A stretch of DNA of 64,000 nt from WRGA01 sp031553395. Lineage in GTDB: Bacteria; Bacteroidota; Bacteroidia; Bacteroidales; WRGA01. Below are positions 16,985 to 26,196 of the stretch, one piece after another; the first letter of the stretch is position 1; each line of letters begins with the position of its first letter. A model generated the notes under the pieces. It saw only the letters and a program-made list of their open reading frames with translations. It made no database searches and was not told the DNA's origin. The stretch covers positions 236,648 to 300,647 of the forward strand of contig JAVBLR010000009.1 in NCBI GenBank assembly GCA_031553395.1, in the 5' to 3' direction. The position numbers were made by a program, and so were the translations under genes.

Positions 16985-18349
16985 TCACAATTTATTGATT
17001 TTGATTATATCATCAGGAAGCAATACATTCGCTTGGCTTCCGATAGGAGGGTTTTTAAGAAACAGTTTTGTAATTATTGTATGACCTTTGGCAAACGGGA
17101 GCTTTTCCGCTTTTTCTTTTAATTCCACAAATAAGCGGTCACTATTCTCTTTTGTTGTCCATTTACATTCTCCCACTAGCAGGTACTTTTTATCCAAAGA
17201 TTCAGCCACAACATCCAATTCGATACGCTCATCTTTAGAAACATTACCCCACCAACGACGTGCCATTCCATATGTTATGCTATCAATTTCATTCCCCGAA
17301 ACCGTTTCCCGGCAAAGTTTTTCCCAATAGTCACCCACATAGTCCGAGAAATGATTATCAAGATTGGATAATATCGGAGATATACGTCCAATTTCGATAA
17401 AAGAGCGATTCGGAATAATAAATTGAAAATAGAAATTCATGAATGGGTCACTTATCTTATATAAACTTTTTTTTGAGTTTTTCTCATTCTCACCGAAAGG
17501 AATCTCTTTGGTCAAATATCCCAATGAAATCAGTTTGGCAAGTGGTCGTGAGAGATTCGTTGCAATTTCTCCACAACGACCTGCTATTTCTGATAAACGG
17601 TGAGCACCCGTTCCAACATACGACATTATAGTTGCAGTTTTTACAATATCCTTAATGTCATCTTTGAAGAGTTTTAACGGTTCTTCATACAACGTTCCAT
17701 TTACAGATAACATGTTACCCGTTATCGCCTCACGTAGATTAGAATAGCCTTCTCTTAGCTCCCAATAACGTGGTACACCTCCCCAAACGGCATATTCCTC
17801 GACTGCCTCAATAGTTGAAACATCCAAAGCTTCTTGAATATACGGCACTTTAATAGGTGCGATTTTTAAAATTGCATCGGCACGTCCATAGAGAGGTGAT
17901 GAAGCATCTAAAACCAATCCATACATCAATTGCTGTGAAGAACCACAAATAACCAAATTAAATTTCAGCCGTTTTGAATCAATTTTATTTTGGAGAATAG
18001 AAGGTAAGTCGGGACTACTTCCAGACAAATAAGGAAATTCATCAATACACAATGTAAATTTTTTTGTAATACGGTCATTAAGTGTATCGAAAAAAACATT
18101 CCAATCCGGATATATCACCTTATCAAACCCCGGAATAATAGATGCTATCATTTTTGCTAAAGCCTCTCGTTGTAGTCCGGATTCTGTTTGGTCTGCCGAA
18201 TAATAAACATCGCTTTCGCCAAGCGTTCTGGTTATCAATGTCGATTTACCTAAACGCCTACGACCATAAACTACTGTAAATGTAGCTTTATCTGCACTTA
18301 ATACCTGCTTAAGCCTTTTAGCTTCTTCTATTCTATCAACGAATTTCAT
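16985..18349 (-). CDS. ATPase_2/DUF234-type AAA ATPase with C-terminal nuclease-like domain
   Basis: 454 residues from the ATG at 18349 (a TTG 24 bases upstream is less likely). Walker A reads YGRRRLGKST and Walker B LCIDEFPYL, with sensor-like VICGSSQQLMYG, all typical of the archaeal-type ATPase family ATPase_2. A winged-helix-like middle is followed by a DUF234 region with D379, then E394-C-K396 (this numbering), resembling a PD-(D/E)xK nuclease core. Such ATPases are common solitary genes in Bacteroidota, and their cellular role is not established. Flanking genes are in no clear operon with it. It may mark the right edge of the accessory lanthipeptide region. Confidence 0.8.
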   Translation of the reverse strand: MKFVDRIEEAKRLKQVLSADKATFTVVYGRRRLGKSTLITRTLGESDVYYSADQTESGLQREALAKMIASIIPGFDKVIYPDWNVFFDTLNDRITKKFTLCIDEFPYLSGSSPDLPSILQNKIDSKRLKFNLVICGSSQQLMYGLVLDASSPLYGRADAILKIAPIKVPYIQEALDVSTIEAVEEYAVWGGVPRYWELREGYSNLREAITGNMLSVNGTLYEEPLKLFKDDIKDIVKTATIMSYVGTGAHRLSEIAGRCGEIATNLSRPLAKLISLGYLTKEIPFGENEKNSKKSLYKISDPFMNFYFQFIIPNRSFIEIGRISPILSNLDNHFSDYVGDYWEKLCRETVSGNEIDSITYGMARRWWGNVSKDERIELDVVAESLDKKYLLVGECKWTTKENSDRLFVELKEKAEKLPFAKGHTIITKLFLKNPPIGSQANVLLPDDIIKINKL

Positions 18350-18519
18350 ATCTTCAATTATTATGCTCTGCAAACATAATGTTTTTATTGCATAATTCCA
18401 AATCTTTTATCACAAAATACGATTCGTAGATCCAAAAAAAGATAAATTAACCTGAATTCTGAAGCAAAATATAAGAGTTATCAGTCATATGCTATCCTAA
18501 CCCTTGGTCTGCTCATTAA

Positions 18520-19755
18520 CTATTCAAACCGGATGCTTTTTGCAGGATTAATCTTGGCAATTAAATACGAAGGAAGCACGAGCATAAGCATCGAAGCAAG
18601 TAATGTCCCGATGTTTATCAAAATGATATACCATATATTGAGGTGGATAGGAATCGTATCGATGTAATAAACCTGCGGATCTAATTTAAACAGGTGGAAG
18701 TAGGATTGAATAAAACAAAGCAATAGTGCAATTATATTTCCGATAATCATTCCTCGGATAACCAAAAAAGAAGATACATACAGGAAAATTTTTCGGATAC
18801 TGTAATCTGTAGCTCCCAACGCTTTTAGAATACCAATCATATTTGCCCGTTCGAGGATAAGAATCAACAATCCCGAAATCATTGTAAAGCCCGAAACAGC
18901 AAGCATCAAGCAAAGAATAATCCAAACATTCATATCCAATAACCCCAGCCAGTTAAATATCTGCGGATTAAGATCCCGTATAGTTCGCACGTAATAGACA
19001 CCTACGGCTTCCGTTTGTAATTCAAAATACAGATCTTCAGCAATTTGATCTACATTGTCAAAATCCTTTACCAAAACTTCTATCCCGCTTACCTGATTAT
19101 CTGTCCAGTTATTCAATGACTGAATATGCCTGTTGTCTGCCAGCACAAACAAATCATCGTATTCCGAAAAATTGGTTTGATAAATGCCTGATATTACAAA
19201 CTTACGTACCCTCACATTTTCCTGCACAAAATAAGTCAAGAAACTATCACCCAATTTCAAATGCAATTTATCGGCAATACTTTTGGAAATAAGCACATTG
19301 TTGGAAGCGACAGTGTCGTTGAATGAAAGTACATTCCCTTCAAGCATATTTTTTTGAAAGAACGAAAAATCGTAATCTTTATCAACACCTTTGATTACAA
19401 TTCCCAAGAAATCGGTATTTGTCTTGATAATGCCGGGTTTGGTAGAGTAACGTTCAGCATGAAGGATGTCAGGATTGGAAGAGATTGCTTTTAATAAGCT
19501 ATCAGAAACAGTAATCGGTTGGGTTTCATACGAAAAGTTATCATCGAAATTGGATACCTGAATGTGAGAACCAAAACCGACAACTTTTGCCCTTACTTCG
19601 CGCTTAAAGCCTATTACGATTGATACAGCCAGAATCATTACAGCCAAACCCAATGCAATTCCGGCTACAGCAATACGCACCGCCGGACGAGAAATTTGTT
19701 TATTCCCCTTCTTATCGAAATGAATTCGTTTGGCTATAAAAAATTCAACACCCAT
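18520..19755 (-). CDS. LolC/LolE-like ABC transporter permease
   Basis: 411 residues, MacB/FtsX architecture: an N-terminal cytoplasmic start (EFFIAKRIHF), a first membrane helix near 27-49, a periplasmic domain of about 215 residues, and three C-terminal helices (about 280-400) with the FtsX-type GILKALGATDYSIRKIFL loop. LolC/E proteins extract lipoproteins from the inner membrane for transfer to LolA; the ATPase LolD is not next to it. It lies downstream of the aminotransferase gene with a palindromic repeat between them, and the two are probably co-transcribed from the promoter at 21120-21150. Confidence 0.8.
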   Translation of the reverse strand: MGVEFFIAKRIHFDKKGNKQISRPAVRIAVAGIALGLAVMILAVSIVIGFKREVRAKVVGFGSHIQVSNFDDNFSYETQPITVSDSLLKAISSNPDILHAERYSTKPGIIKTNTDFLGIVIKGVDKDYDFSFFQKNMLEGNVLSFNDTVASNNVLISKSIADKLHLKLGDSFLTYFVQENVRVRKFVISGIYQTNFSEYDDLFVLADNRHIQSLNNWTDNQVSGIEVLVKDFDNVDQIAEDLYFELQTEAVGVYYVRTIRDLNPQIFNWLGLLDMNVWIILCLMLAVSGFTMISGLLILILERANMIGILKALGATDYSIRKIFLYVSSFLVIRGMIIGNIIALLLCFIQSYFHLFKLDPQVYYIDTIPIHLNIWYIILINIGTLLASMLMLVLPSYLIAKINPAKSIRFE

Positions 19756-19761
19756 AACTTT

Positions 19762-19854
19762 AGTTATGAGTTAAAAGTTATGAGTTAAGAGTTAAGAGTT
19801 CGGGGAGTTGCACTTCTCCAATAACTCTTAACTCTTAATTCTTAACTCTTAACT
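19762..19854. repeat. AGTTAAGAGTT palindromic repeat (family 2), copy 1
   Basis: Left arm (19762-19800) of repeated AGTTATGAGTTAAGAGTT units pairs with a right arm (19820-19854) of AACTCTTAACTCTTAATT units around a short GC-richer loop. The right arm runs into the TAG stop of the aminotransferase gene. Related copies are at 23375-23410 and 49588-49692. Confidence 0.85.
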
Positions 19855-21055
19855 ATTTAGTTGTTCGTCCGGGATATGCTTCGAGGGCTTTGGCAAGAAC
19901 TTCGAGAGCCGATGCCAAGTCTTCTTTTTTTAAAACATATGCAATACGGACTTGGTCTTTTCCCAACCCGTCTGTAGTATAAAAGCCCGATGCAGGCGCC
20001 ATAAATACGGTTTGTTTATTGTATTCGAAATCACTCAAACACCAAGCACAAAACTTATCGGCATCATCGACCGGAAGTTTGGCTACTGTATAGAATGAAC
20101 CCATTGGTATCGGAGAATAACATCCCGGAATACGGTTAATTCCATCAATCAAGAAATTCCGGCGTTCGACATATTCGTTGAAAACACTTGACATATATTC
20201 ATCTGAAGCATCCAAAGAAGCTTCTGCCACCAATTGTCCAATCAAAGGAGGACTTAATCTTGCCTGACAAAATTTCATCACCGATTTACGAATATCTTTA
20301 TTCTTCGTAATCAATGCTCCAATGCGTATTCCACATTCACTGTATCTTTTTGAAACACTGTCTATCAGGATTGTATTTTCCTCAATTCCTTTCAAATGGA
20401 AAGCCGATATGTAAGGTGCATCAGTATAACAAAACTCACGATACACTTCATCCGAAAACAAAAATAAATCGTATTTTTTTACTAAATCCCGGATTTGATC
20501 CATCTCTTTTTGTGTGTACAAATATCCGGTAGGATTATTCGGATTACAAATTAAAATCCCTTTGGTACGTTCGGTTATTAGCGCTTCGAATTTATCGATT
20601 GAAGGCAATGCAAACCCTTCTTCAATTGTAGAAGGAATTGTTTTAATTACAGCCCCGGCAGAAATTGCAAAAGCCATATAATTAGCATAGGCAGGCTCGG
20701 GAACGATGATCTCATCTCCCGGATCCAGGCAAGACATAAACGAAAACAACACTGCTTCGGAACCGCCGGTAGTAATAATAATATCTTCGGCCGAAACATT
20801 GATATTGTATTTTGAATAATACTTCACCAATTTTTCGCGATAACTTTTATAACCTTCGCTCGGACTATATTCCAATACTTTGCGATCGATATTGCGGATC
20901 GCCTCAAACGCGACTTCGGGTGTAGGCAAATCGGGTTGTCCGATATTCAAATGATAAACTTTGATACCTTTTTCCTTAGCTTTGTCTGATAAAGGAACTA
21001 ATTTTCGAATAGGCGAAGCAGGCATAATATTCCCGCGAAGTGATGGTTCCGGCAT
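19853..21055 (-). CDS. PLP-dependent aminotransferase (class I/II, AspC-like)
   Basis: 400 residues, fold type I. The cofactor lysine is Lys236 in DSVSKRYSECGIRIG. Asp202 in FSDEVYREF contacts the pyridine nitrogen and NPNNPTGYLY (171-180) is the conserved substrate loop. The N-terminus (SLRGNIMPASPIRKLVP) matches the Bacteroidales aspartate aminotransferase-like group. It would transfer amino groups between amino acids and 2-oxo acids in the cytoplasm; the exact substrate is open. A canonical promoter (21120-21150) precedes it by about 65 bases, and the LolE-like gene follows. Confidence 0.9.
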   Translation of the reverse strand: MPEPSLRGNIMPASPIRKLVPLSDKAKEKGIKVYHLNIGQPDLPTPEVAFEAIRNIDRKVLEYSPSEGYKSYREKLVKYYSKYNINVSAEDIIITTGGSEAVLFSFMSCLDPGDEIIVPEPAYANYMAFAISAGAVIKTIPSTIEEGFALPSIDKFEALITERTKGILICNPNNPTGYLYTQKEMDQIRDLVKKYDLFLFSDEVYREFCYTDAPYISAFHLKGIEENTILIDSVSKRYSECGIRIGALITKNKDIRKSVMKFCQARLSPPLIGQLVAEASLDASDEYMSSVFNEYVERRNFLIDGINRIPGCYSPIPMGSFYTVAKLPVDDADKFCAWCLSDFEYNKQTVFMAPASGFYTTDGLGKDQVRIAYVLKKEDLASALEVLAKALEAYPGRTTK

Positions 21056-21119
21056 TGTTTTAATACACTAAATGTTTTGAATAATTACTTGAAAAAAATA
21101 CTTTTGCGATATAAGCTTG

Positions 21120-21150
21120 CAAAGGTATGATTAAGACAAGATTAAACAAA
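21120..21150 (-). promoter_or_regulatory. Bacteroidetes-type promoter for the aminotransferase gene
   Basis: On the minus strand, TTTG (21150-21147), a 19-base spacer and TACCTTTG (21127-21120) match the -33/-7 consensus exactly. Transcription should begin near 21113. Confidence 0.75.
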
Positions 21151-21168
21151 GCATTTTTGTAAAAAACT

Positions 21169-21276
21169 TAATGATGTGCCAATATTCTAATATGCCAATT
21201 GGAGCATAGTGGGAATCAACGGAGTCAATTAACATAGATGTAATCTTCATTGGCATATCGGCACATTAGTTCATTA
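21169..21276. repeat. TGCCAATGTGCCAAT palindromic repeat (family 3), copy 1
   Basis: The arms at about 21169-21200 (TGTGCCAATATTCTAATATGCCAA) and 21248-21276 (TTGGCATATCGGCACATTA) are inverted copies. It lies between the divergent or tandem neighbours aminotransferase and DJ-1, close to the DJ-1 stop codon. Other copies are at 33688-33774 and 43653-43778, with a single arm at 32113-32133. Confidence 0.8.
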
Positions 21277-21279
21277 TAT

Positions 21280-21828
21280 TTATTTTAAGAGCAATCCTCC
21301 GGCGACTTCATCCGAAGCTTGTTTCCCTTTAAAAAATTCGACAATAGCCAATCCGAAATTCATTGCAAAACCAGGACCTTTGGATGTAATTATATCTCCA
21401 TCAATAACAACCGGTTCATTAGTATAAAAAGCCTCTCCCAGTTCACTTTCGAAACTTGGATAACAAACCGCTTTTTTTCCATCCAAAATACCCAGTCCAC
21501 CGAATACAATCGGTGCCGCACAAATTGCTGCCAATGGTTTATTCTTTGAGTGAAAATCCGACAGAAGTTCTTTCAATCCTTCATGTTCATTTAGGTTGGA
21601 TGTTCCGGGCATTCCTCCGGGCAACACCAACATAATTGCGTCCGAATAATCAGCTTCCTCAAATAATTCATCCGCAACTACTGTAATTCCATGAGCGCCT
21701 TCTACATCTTTTTTACCTGTAACCGAAATAACTTTTATCGTTAATCCTCCGCGTCGAATGACATCTATAGTTGCAACTGCCTCAATCTCTTCAAAGCCGG
21801 TTGCCAAAAAAATAAATATTGTTCCCAT
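21280..21828 (-). CDS. DJ-1/PfpI family protein
   Basis: 182 residues, the usual DJ-1 length. The nucleophile-elbow Cys103 lies in AAICAAPIVFGG, the conserved acidic partner is in GFEEIEA (Glu14/15), and LPGGMPG (69-75) is the family's Gly-rich loop. Members are glyoxalase III/deglycase-like stress proteins acting in the cytoplasm on methylglyoxal-type carbonyls. It is a single gene with its own -7 box, ended by a palindromic repeat. The family assignment is firm; the physiological substrate is not. Confidence 0.88.
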   Translation of the reverse strand: MGTIFIFLATGFEEIEAVATIDVIRRGGLTIKVISVTGKKDVEGAHGITVVADELFEEADYSDAIMLVLPGGMPGTSNLNEHEGLKELLSDFHSKNKPLAAICAAPIVFGGLGILDGKKAVCYPSFESELGEAFYTNEPVVIDGDIITSKGPGFAMNFGLAIVEFFKGKQASDEVAGGLLLK

Positions 21829-21870
21829 AATTAGTTGATATTAAAGTGGTATATTCTTTTTCTACTAATG

Positions 21871-21878
21871 CAAATATA
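21871..21878 (-). promoter_or_regulatory. Candidate -7 box for the DJ-1 gene
   Basis: The minus strand reads TATATTTG (TAnnTTTG consensus) about 43 bases before the start codon. No correctly spaced TTTG is seen upstream. Confidence 0.4.
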
Positions 21879-22000
21879 ACCAAAAATAAGATATGATGGT
21901 TCAGTGATTAAGCTTACTTAATGCAAACGAATGAAAATTAGAAGTTGACACCATTTTGAAGATTATTTTCATGTATCCTCATATGTATCTATTTTTTAGA

Positions 22001-22008
22001 TACATTTG
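22001..22008 (+). promoter_or_regulatory. Candidate -7 box for the SGNH/MBOAT operon
   Basis: TACATTTG fits TAnnTTTG. A start site near 22015 would leave almost no leader for an ATG at 22021, but about 40 bases for the ATG at 22054, which supports the later start. No TTTG at -33. Confidence 0.4.
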
Positions 22009-22053
22009 CATCCGCTTTGAATGAAGCTGAAACATATCTGCTTTCCCACCTAC

Positions 22054-23394
22054 ATGAAGAAAAATTATCTGTTATACGCATTTATCCTGACAGCAATTGT
22101 AATTGTCTTATTGCTGTCAGGATATTTTTTTACGCCTTTGACGATAGGTAATTTTACAATTAAGAAAATAGATATTTTATCGGATATTCGTCCTGAAGTG
22201 ATAGATACAACAATCCGTGTCAAATCGAAAAAAACAGATTTGGCTCCTATTGCATCTGAAGAACCTTGCCCAAAAGAAGTTACATGCATTGAAGATTTTA
22301 CTTCCGATTATTCGTCCATGAAACATTTTTATGAAGTATTGGACAGTATTTCCCTATTAAACAGGCCGGTACGAATTGCCTTTTTTGGAGATTCTTTTGT
22401 CGAAGGAGATATCCTGACAAGTGATTTAAGAGAACAACTACAACAGAAATATGGTGGTTGTGGAGTTGGGTATATGCCTTTGACATCCGTTACTGCCGGT
22501 TATCGCAGAACTGTAGTTCATGGTTTTCAGAACTTTAATACAACTTCGTTACTCACAAGTCAATCTAATTTGGGAATAGCCGGATATAACTTTCGTGCAG
22601 CAGAAAATGCAAGTGTCTTTTACAAGGGAGTCAATAAACCGGGGTTGAATAATTTTCAAGTTGCACGGTTATTGTACCAGGGACAAAAATATACATTTGC
22701 TTCTTATAGCGTTAATCAAAAAGGAGTTAAGTCATTAAATCTGGATACGATTCAAGGTATTCATTGCATAAATATAAAAGATTCTATCCAAAATGTCGCA
22801 TTTACATTTTCGCCTGGAATGACAGTTTTTGGTGTTTATCTAGATTGTGAAAAAGGTATTGCTGTCGATAATTTCTCCATGAGAGGACATTCAGGATTAA
22901 ACTTGTTGAATATTTCTGAAAATAATCTTCGGCAAATACATAATCTGCTTCCTTATGATTTGATTGTTTTACAATACGGATTAAATGTTGCAGGGACTAA
23001 TAGCAATAATTACGAAGGATATAAAAAAAGAATGCTGGAAAATGTTGCTCATGTAAAGAAATCGTTCCCGAATGCAAGTATTGTGCTTATGAGCGTTGGA
23101 GACAGGGATATGCGTCAACAAGGAGAGTATGTAACCATGCCGGGTATTTTAAATTTAATTCCTATTCAACAGGAAATTGCAGCGGAATCTCAGATCGCAT
23201 TCTGGAATTTATTTGATGCAATGGGCGGAAAAAACAGCATGTCGAATTTTGTTTCGGCCAATCCTCCATTGGCAGCAAAAGATTATACACATTTATCATT
23301 CGAGGGTGGTAAATTTATAGCAACTCGTTTTGTAGATGCGTTGATACAAGGGAAAAATCAGTATGATAAGAGTCAGTTGAAAGTTAAGAATTAA
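22054..23394 (+). CDS. SGNH/GDSL-family protein, membrane-anchored
   Basis: 446 residues from the ATG at 22054; the frame also has an ATG at 22021 that would add 11 residues ahead of the hydrophobic segment. One N-terminal membrane anchor (YLLYAFILTAIVIVLLLSGYFF) is followed by a periplasmic SGNH domain: block I FFGDSFVEGD with the catalytic Ser, and block V DYTH with the Asp-His pair. With the second SGNH protein and the MBOAT protein downstream it resembles AlgX/AlgJ/PatB-type modules that move acetyl groups onto an extracellular polysaccharide or peptidoglycan. Its C-terminal KVKN and stop are encoded by an intergenic repeat arm. Confidence 0.8.
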   Translation: MKKNYLLYAFILTAIVIVLLLSGYFFTPLTIGNFTIKKIDILSDIRPEVIDTTIRVKSKKTDLAPIASEEPCPKEVTCIEDFTSDYSSMKHFYEVLDSISLLNRPVRIAFFGDSFVEGDILTSDLREQLQQKYGGCGVGYMPLTSVTAGYRRTVVHGFQNFNTTSLLTSQSNLGIAGYNFRAAENASVFYKGVNKPGLNNFQVARLLYQGQKYTFASYSVNQKGVKSLNLDTIQGIHCINIKDSIQNVAFTFSPGMTVFGVYLDCEKGIAVDNFSMRGHSGLNLLNISENNLRQIHNLLPYDLIVLQYGLNVAGTNSNNYEGYKKRMLENVAHVKKSFPNASIVLMSVGDRDMRQQGEYVTMPGILNLIPIQQEIAAESQIAFWNLFDAMGGKNSMSNFVSANPPLAAKDYTHLSFEGGKFIATRFVDALIQGKNQYDKSQLKVKN

Positions 23395-23410
23395 AAGTTA
23401 AGAGTTGGGA
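23375..23410. repeat. AGTTAAGAATT repeat (family 2), single arm
   Basis: AAAGTTAAGAATTAAAAGTTAAGAGTT spans the junction of the two SGNH genes. It provides the last codons and TAA stop of the first and the TTG start region of the second. It matches the arms at 19762-19854 and 49588-49692. Confidence 0.75.
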
Positions 23411-24619
23411 GCGCGGATATTTTTATTTTTATTGTTTTGCAATCAAGTGATTTTGTTTGCTCAAACTGATGTCGAAAATGCAGATACACTTTCGGTACCG
23501 GATAAATATCCATTCATTGAAAAAAATGTAATAACGGACGATTCTTTGTCATTATCCCGGTTTTATGAACAGCTTTATGCAATTCGACCGGAAAATGATA
23601 CTATACAGATTGTTTCTATCCTGCATATCGGAGATTCCCATTTACAGGCCGGTTTTATTGTGGAGCCGGTAAGGGAAAAATTACAGCAGGAATTTGGAAA
23701 TGCCGGAAGAGGATTGATAGCTCCACTCAAATTGTCAAAAAGCAATGAACCCCCGGATTATAAGATCACTTCCGGAAATAGTTGGGCAACTTCTCGATGT
23801 ATCCAACGGAATTCGTTTTATCAACCGGGAATTACAGGTATTACAATCGCTTCGAAGGATTCTTTGTGCGATTTTGAAATATCGTTATTGCGTGAAGGAG
23901 AACGTTTTAATAAGGTTTCAGTTTTACATAATCAAGATGCTGAATATAAAATAAATTCTCCGAATGACACTATCTTATATTTTGAAAATGAAAGTGTTAT
24001 TTATTTGCCGAATTTAGCTTCATCTTTGGATTTTTCCATAGAAAAAACAGATGAAAAAGATATTGAAATACAAGGATTTAGTCTAGAAAATGGGAACAAT
24101 GGAATAATCTATCATTCGATGGGTGTAAATGGAGCACATTTTTCGGATTATACGGATAAAACATTATTTTTATCTCAATCGGCAATATTACATCCAAATT
24201 TGATAATTATTTCTTTGGGAACGAATGAAGCTTATAACGGCAGTTTTTCCGAATCTATTTTTTATCATCAAATAGATTCGATGATTAAGCCTCTTCAACG
24301 AAACAATCCGGAAGCTTGCGTTTTGCTTACAACTCCGGGTGAAGGTTTCAGGAAATATAAAAAAATGCAAATTCCAAATAAGAAGATAAAAGATATTGCA
24401 GAAATCATTATTCAATATGCAAAAGATAATAAATTGGCTTATTGGGATTTATTCACAATATCGGGAGGAGAAAACTCGTCCCGTAACTGGAAAAAATATA
24501 ACTTGATAGCTGCGGATGGCGTTCATTTTACTAAAGAAGGGTATAAATTGCAGGGAACCCTTTTGTTTCAGGCATTGATAGATGGATATAATCGATATAT
24601 TTCGGATAGATTGGAGTAA
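23405..24619 (+). CDS. Secreted SGNH/GDSL-family protein
   Basis: 404 residues with a signal peptide (IFLFLLFCNQVILFAQ). Block I is HIGDSHLQAG (Ser78), where Asp-Ser-His replaces the more usual Asp-Ser-x. Block III-like SLGTNEAYNG and block V D371-G-V-H374 complete the triad. The start is TTG at 23405: an in-frame TAA lies two codons upstream and there is no ATG near the signal peptide. It overlaps the MBOAT gene by 38 bases. It is probably the periplasmic O-acetyltransferase or esterase partner of the membrane acyltransferase. Confidence 0.8.
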   Translation: MGARIFLFLLFCNQVILFAQTDVENADTLSVPDKYPFIEKNVITDDSLSLSRFYEQLYAIRPENDTIQIVSILHIGDSHLQAGFIVEPVREKLQQEFGNAGRGLIAPLKLSKSNEPPDYKITSGNSWATSRCIQRNSFYQPGITGITIASKDSLCDFEISLLREGERFNKVSVLHNQDAEYKINSPNDTILYFENESVIYLPNLASSLDFSIEKTDEKDIEIQGFSLENGNNGIIYHSMGVNGAHFSDYTDKTLFLSQSAILHPNLIIISLGTNEAYNGSFSESIFYHQIDSMIKPLQRNNPEACVLLTTPGEGFRKYKKMQIPNKKIKDIAEIIIQYAKDNKLAYWDLFTISGGENSSRNWKKYNLIAADGVHFTKEGYKLQGTLLFQALIDGYNRYISDRLE

Positions 24620-26105
24620 GCTTTTTGAAGTTCTTACTTATAGCAGGCAATCTCCACTGATTTTCAGCAGTGGGTTGTTCCTGTTTTTATTCGTACTTTT
24701 TAGTTTGGGATATTACCTGCTAAGAAATACGGGACTAATCCGTTGCGCTTATACCATCCTTTTTTCGTGTTTCTTTTATTATAAGACAAGCGGCATATTT
24801 GTTTTCTTGTTGTTGTTTGTTTCCGTATCTGACTTTTTATTAGCCCGTTGGATTTATGAATCAACTGAAAAAATAGAAAAACGGGTTTTATTAGTCATCA
24901 GCCTAATTATAAATTTAGGATTGCTGGGTTATTTCAAATACACCGATTTTTTTGGAAAAATGATAGCCGATTTGTTAAATAAATCGTTTGAACCGTTGAA
25001 TCTTTTCCTTCCTGTCGGAATTTCGTTTTTTACTTTTCAATCACTTAGTTACACTATTGATGTTTACCGGGGACAGTTGAAACCATTGAAAAAATTGCAG
25101 GATTACACATTCTTTGTAACCTTTTTTCCTCAATTAGTTGCAGGGCCGATTGTTCGTGCAAAGGATTTTATTCCGCAAATGGTTGAAAGAATCTTTGTTT
25201 CTAGGGAAATGTTCGGACGTGGGGTTTTTCTTATCATCGCCGGATTATTCAAAAAAGCAGTTATTTCTGATTATATCAGTGTGAATTTTGTAGAAAGAAT
25301 TTTTGACGCTCCTGCGTTGTATTCGGGATTTGAGAATTTAATGGGAGTTTATGGATATGCTTTACAGATTTACTGCGATTTTTCGGGTTATTCTGATATG
25401 GCAATCGGCTTGGCATTGTTACTAGGTTTTAAATTCAATATAAATTTTGATTCTCCTTACAAATCGGCCAATATAACCGAATTCTGGCGGCGTTGGCATA
25501 TCTCATTGTCGTCGTGGTTGCGTGATTACCTTTACATCTCATTGGGTGGAAACCGGAAAGGAAAAATTCGTACATACATCAATCTTTTTATCACAATGGT
25601 GTTGGGTGGATTATGGCATGGAGCATCTCTTCAGTTTCTACTTTGGGGAGCCTTGCATGGATTATCGTTAATTGTGCATAAAATTTATTTAACATTTGTG
25701 CCGTATTCCAAAATTAATGGAAGAGACATGCATATAATTTGGCGAATATTAGGTATAATTTTCACATTCCACTTGGTTTGTTTCGGATGGATTTTTTTCA
25801 GGGCGGAAACGTTTCATCAAGCAATAGAAATGCTAGATCGGATTTTCTATCATTTTTGTGGAGATTTTAACTTTAACCTTAACGAATTAGTCATCAAGTT
25901 TATTAAAGGATATAAATATGTTTGCATATTTATGCTGATTGGATTTATTTTGCATTTTGTTCCTAAAAAGCTTGAAGATAGAGTTTGCTCAATGATTATT
26001 CGTACTCCTTTGTTAATTCAGGCTGCAATTCTCGCTATTTTAATTATTTTTGTGATGCAAATAAAATCGGCAGAAGTACAACCATTTATATATTTTCAAT
26101 TTTAG
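24582..26105 (+). CDS. MBOAT family O-acyltransferase (AlgI/PatA-like)
   Basis: 507 residues, about 10-12 membrane helices. Family motifs are PVGISFFTFQSLSYTIDVYRG (145-165), FFPQLVAGPIVRA, FWRRWHISLSSWLRDYLYI (301-319) and the catalytic His346 in LGGLWHGAS. AlgI/PatA proteins carry acetyl groups across the inner membrane for O-acetylation of exported polysaccharide or peptidoglycan. It overlaps the SGNH gene upstream by 38 bases. The first ten or so residues before FEVLTYSRQSPL may be non-conserved, but no better start is visible. The stop codon lies inside a palindromic repeat. Confidence 0.92.
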   Translation: MDIIDIFRIDWSKLFEVLTYSRQSPLIFSSGLFLFLFVLFSLGYYLLRNTGLIRCAYTILFSCFFYYKTSGIFVFLLLFVSVSDFLLARWIYESTEKIEKRVLLVISLIINLGLLGYFKYTDFFGKMIADLLNKSFEPLNLFLPVGISFFTFQSLSYTIDVYRGQLKPLKKLQDYTFFVTFFPQLVAGPIVRAKDFIPQMVERIFVSREMFGRGVFLIIAGLFKKAVISDYISVNFVERIFDAPALYSGFENLMGVYGYALQIYCDFSGYSDMAIGLALLLGFKFNINFDSPYKSANITEFWRRWHISLSSWLRDYLYISLGGNRKGKIRTYINLFITMVLGGLWHGASLQFLLWGALHGLSLIVHKIYLTFVPYSKINGRDMHIIWRILGIIFTFHLVCFGWIFFRAETFHQAIEMLDRIFYHFCGDFNFNLNELVIKFIKGYKYVCIFMLIGFILHFVPKKLEDRVCSMIIRTPLLIQAAILAILIIFVMQIKSAEVQPFIYFQF

Positions 26106-26175
26106 TTATTCGTTGATAGTTATTGGTTATTTAGTTATTAGAAACACTAAATAACCAATAACAAATAACCGACAA
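26103..26175. repeat. GGTTATTTAGTTATT palindromic repeat (family 7)
   Basis: TAGTTATTGGTTATTTAGTTATTAG pairs with CTAAATAACCAATAACAAATAACC across a 5-base loop. It begins at the MBOAT stop codon and ends shortly before the yfhO start. Confidence 0.8.
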
Positions 26176-26196
26176 CAAACATCAAACAACACAAAT

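Noticed and set aside
16985..18349. Anti-phage defence ATPase
   Set aside because: The ATPase plus nuclease-like domain is suggestive, but the gene stands alone and the DUF234 family has no established defence role.
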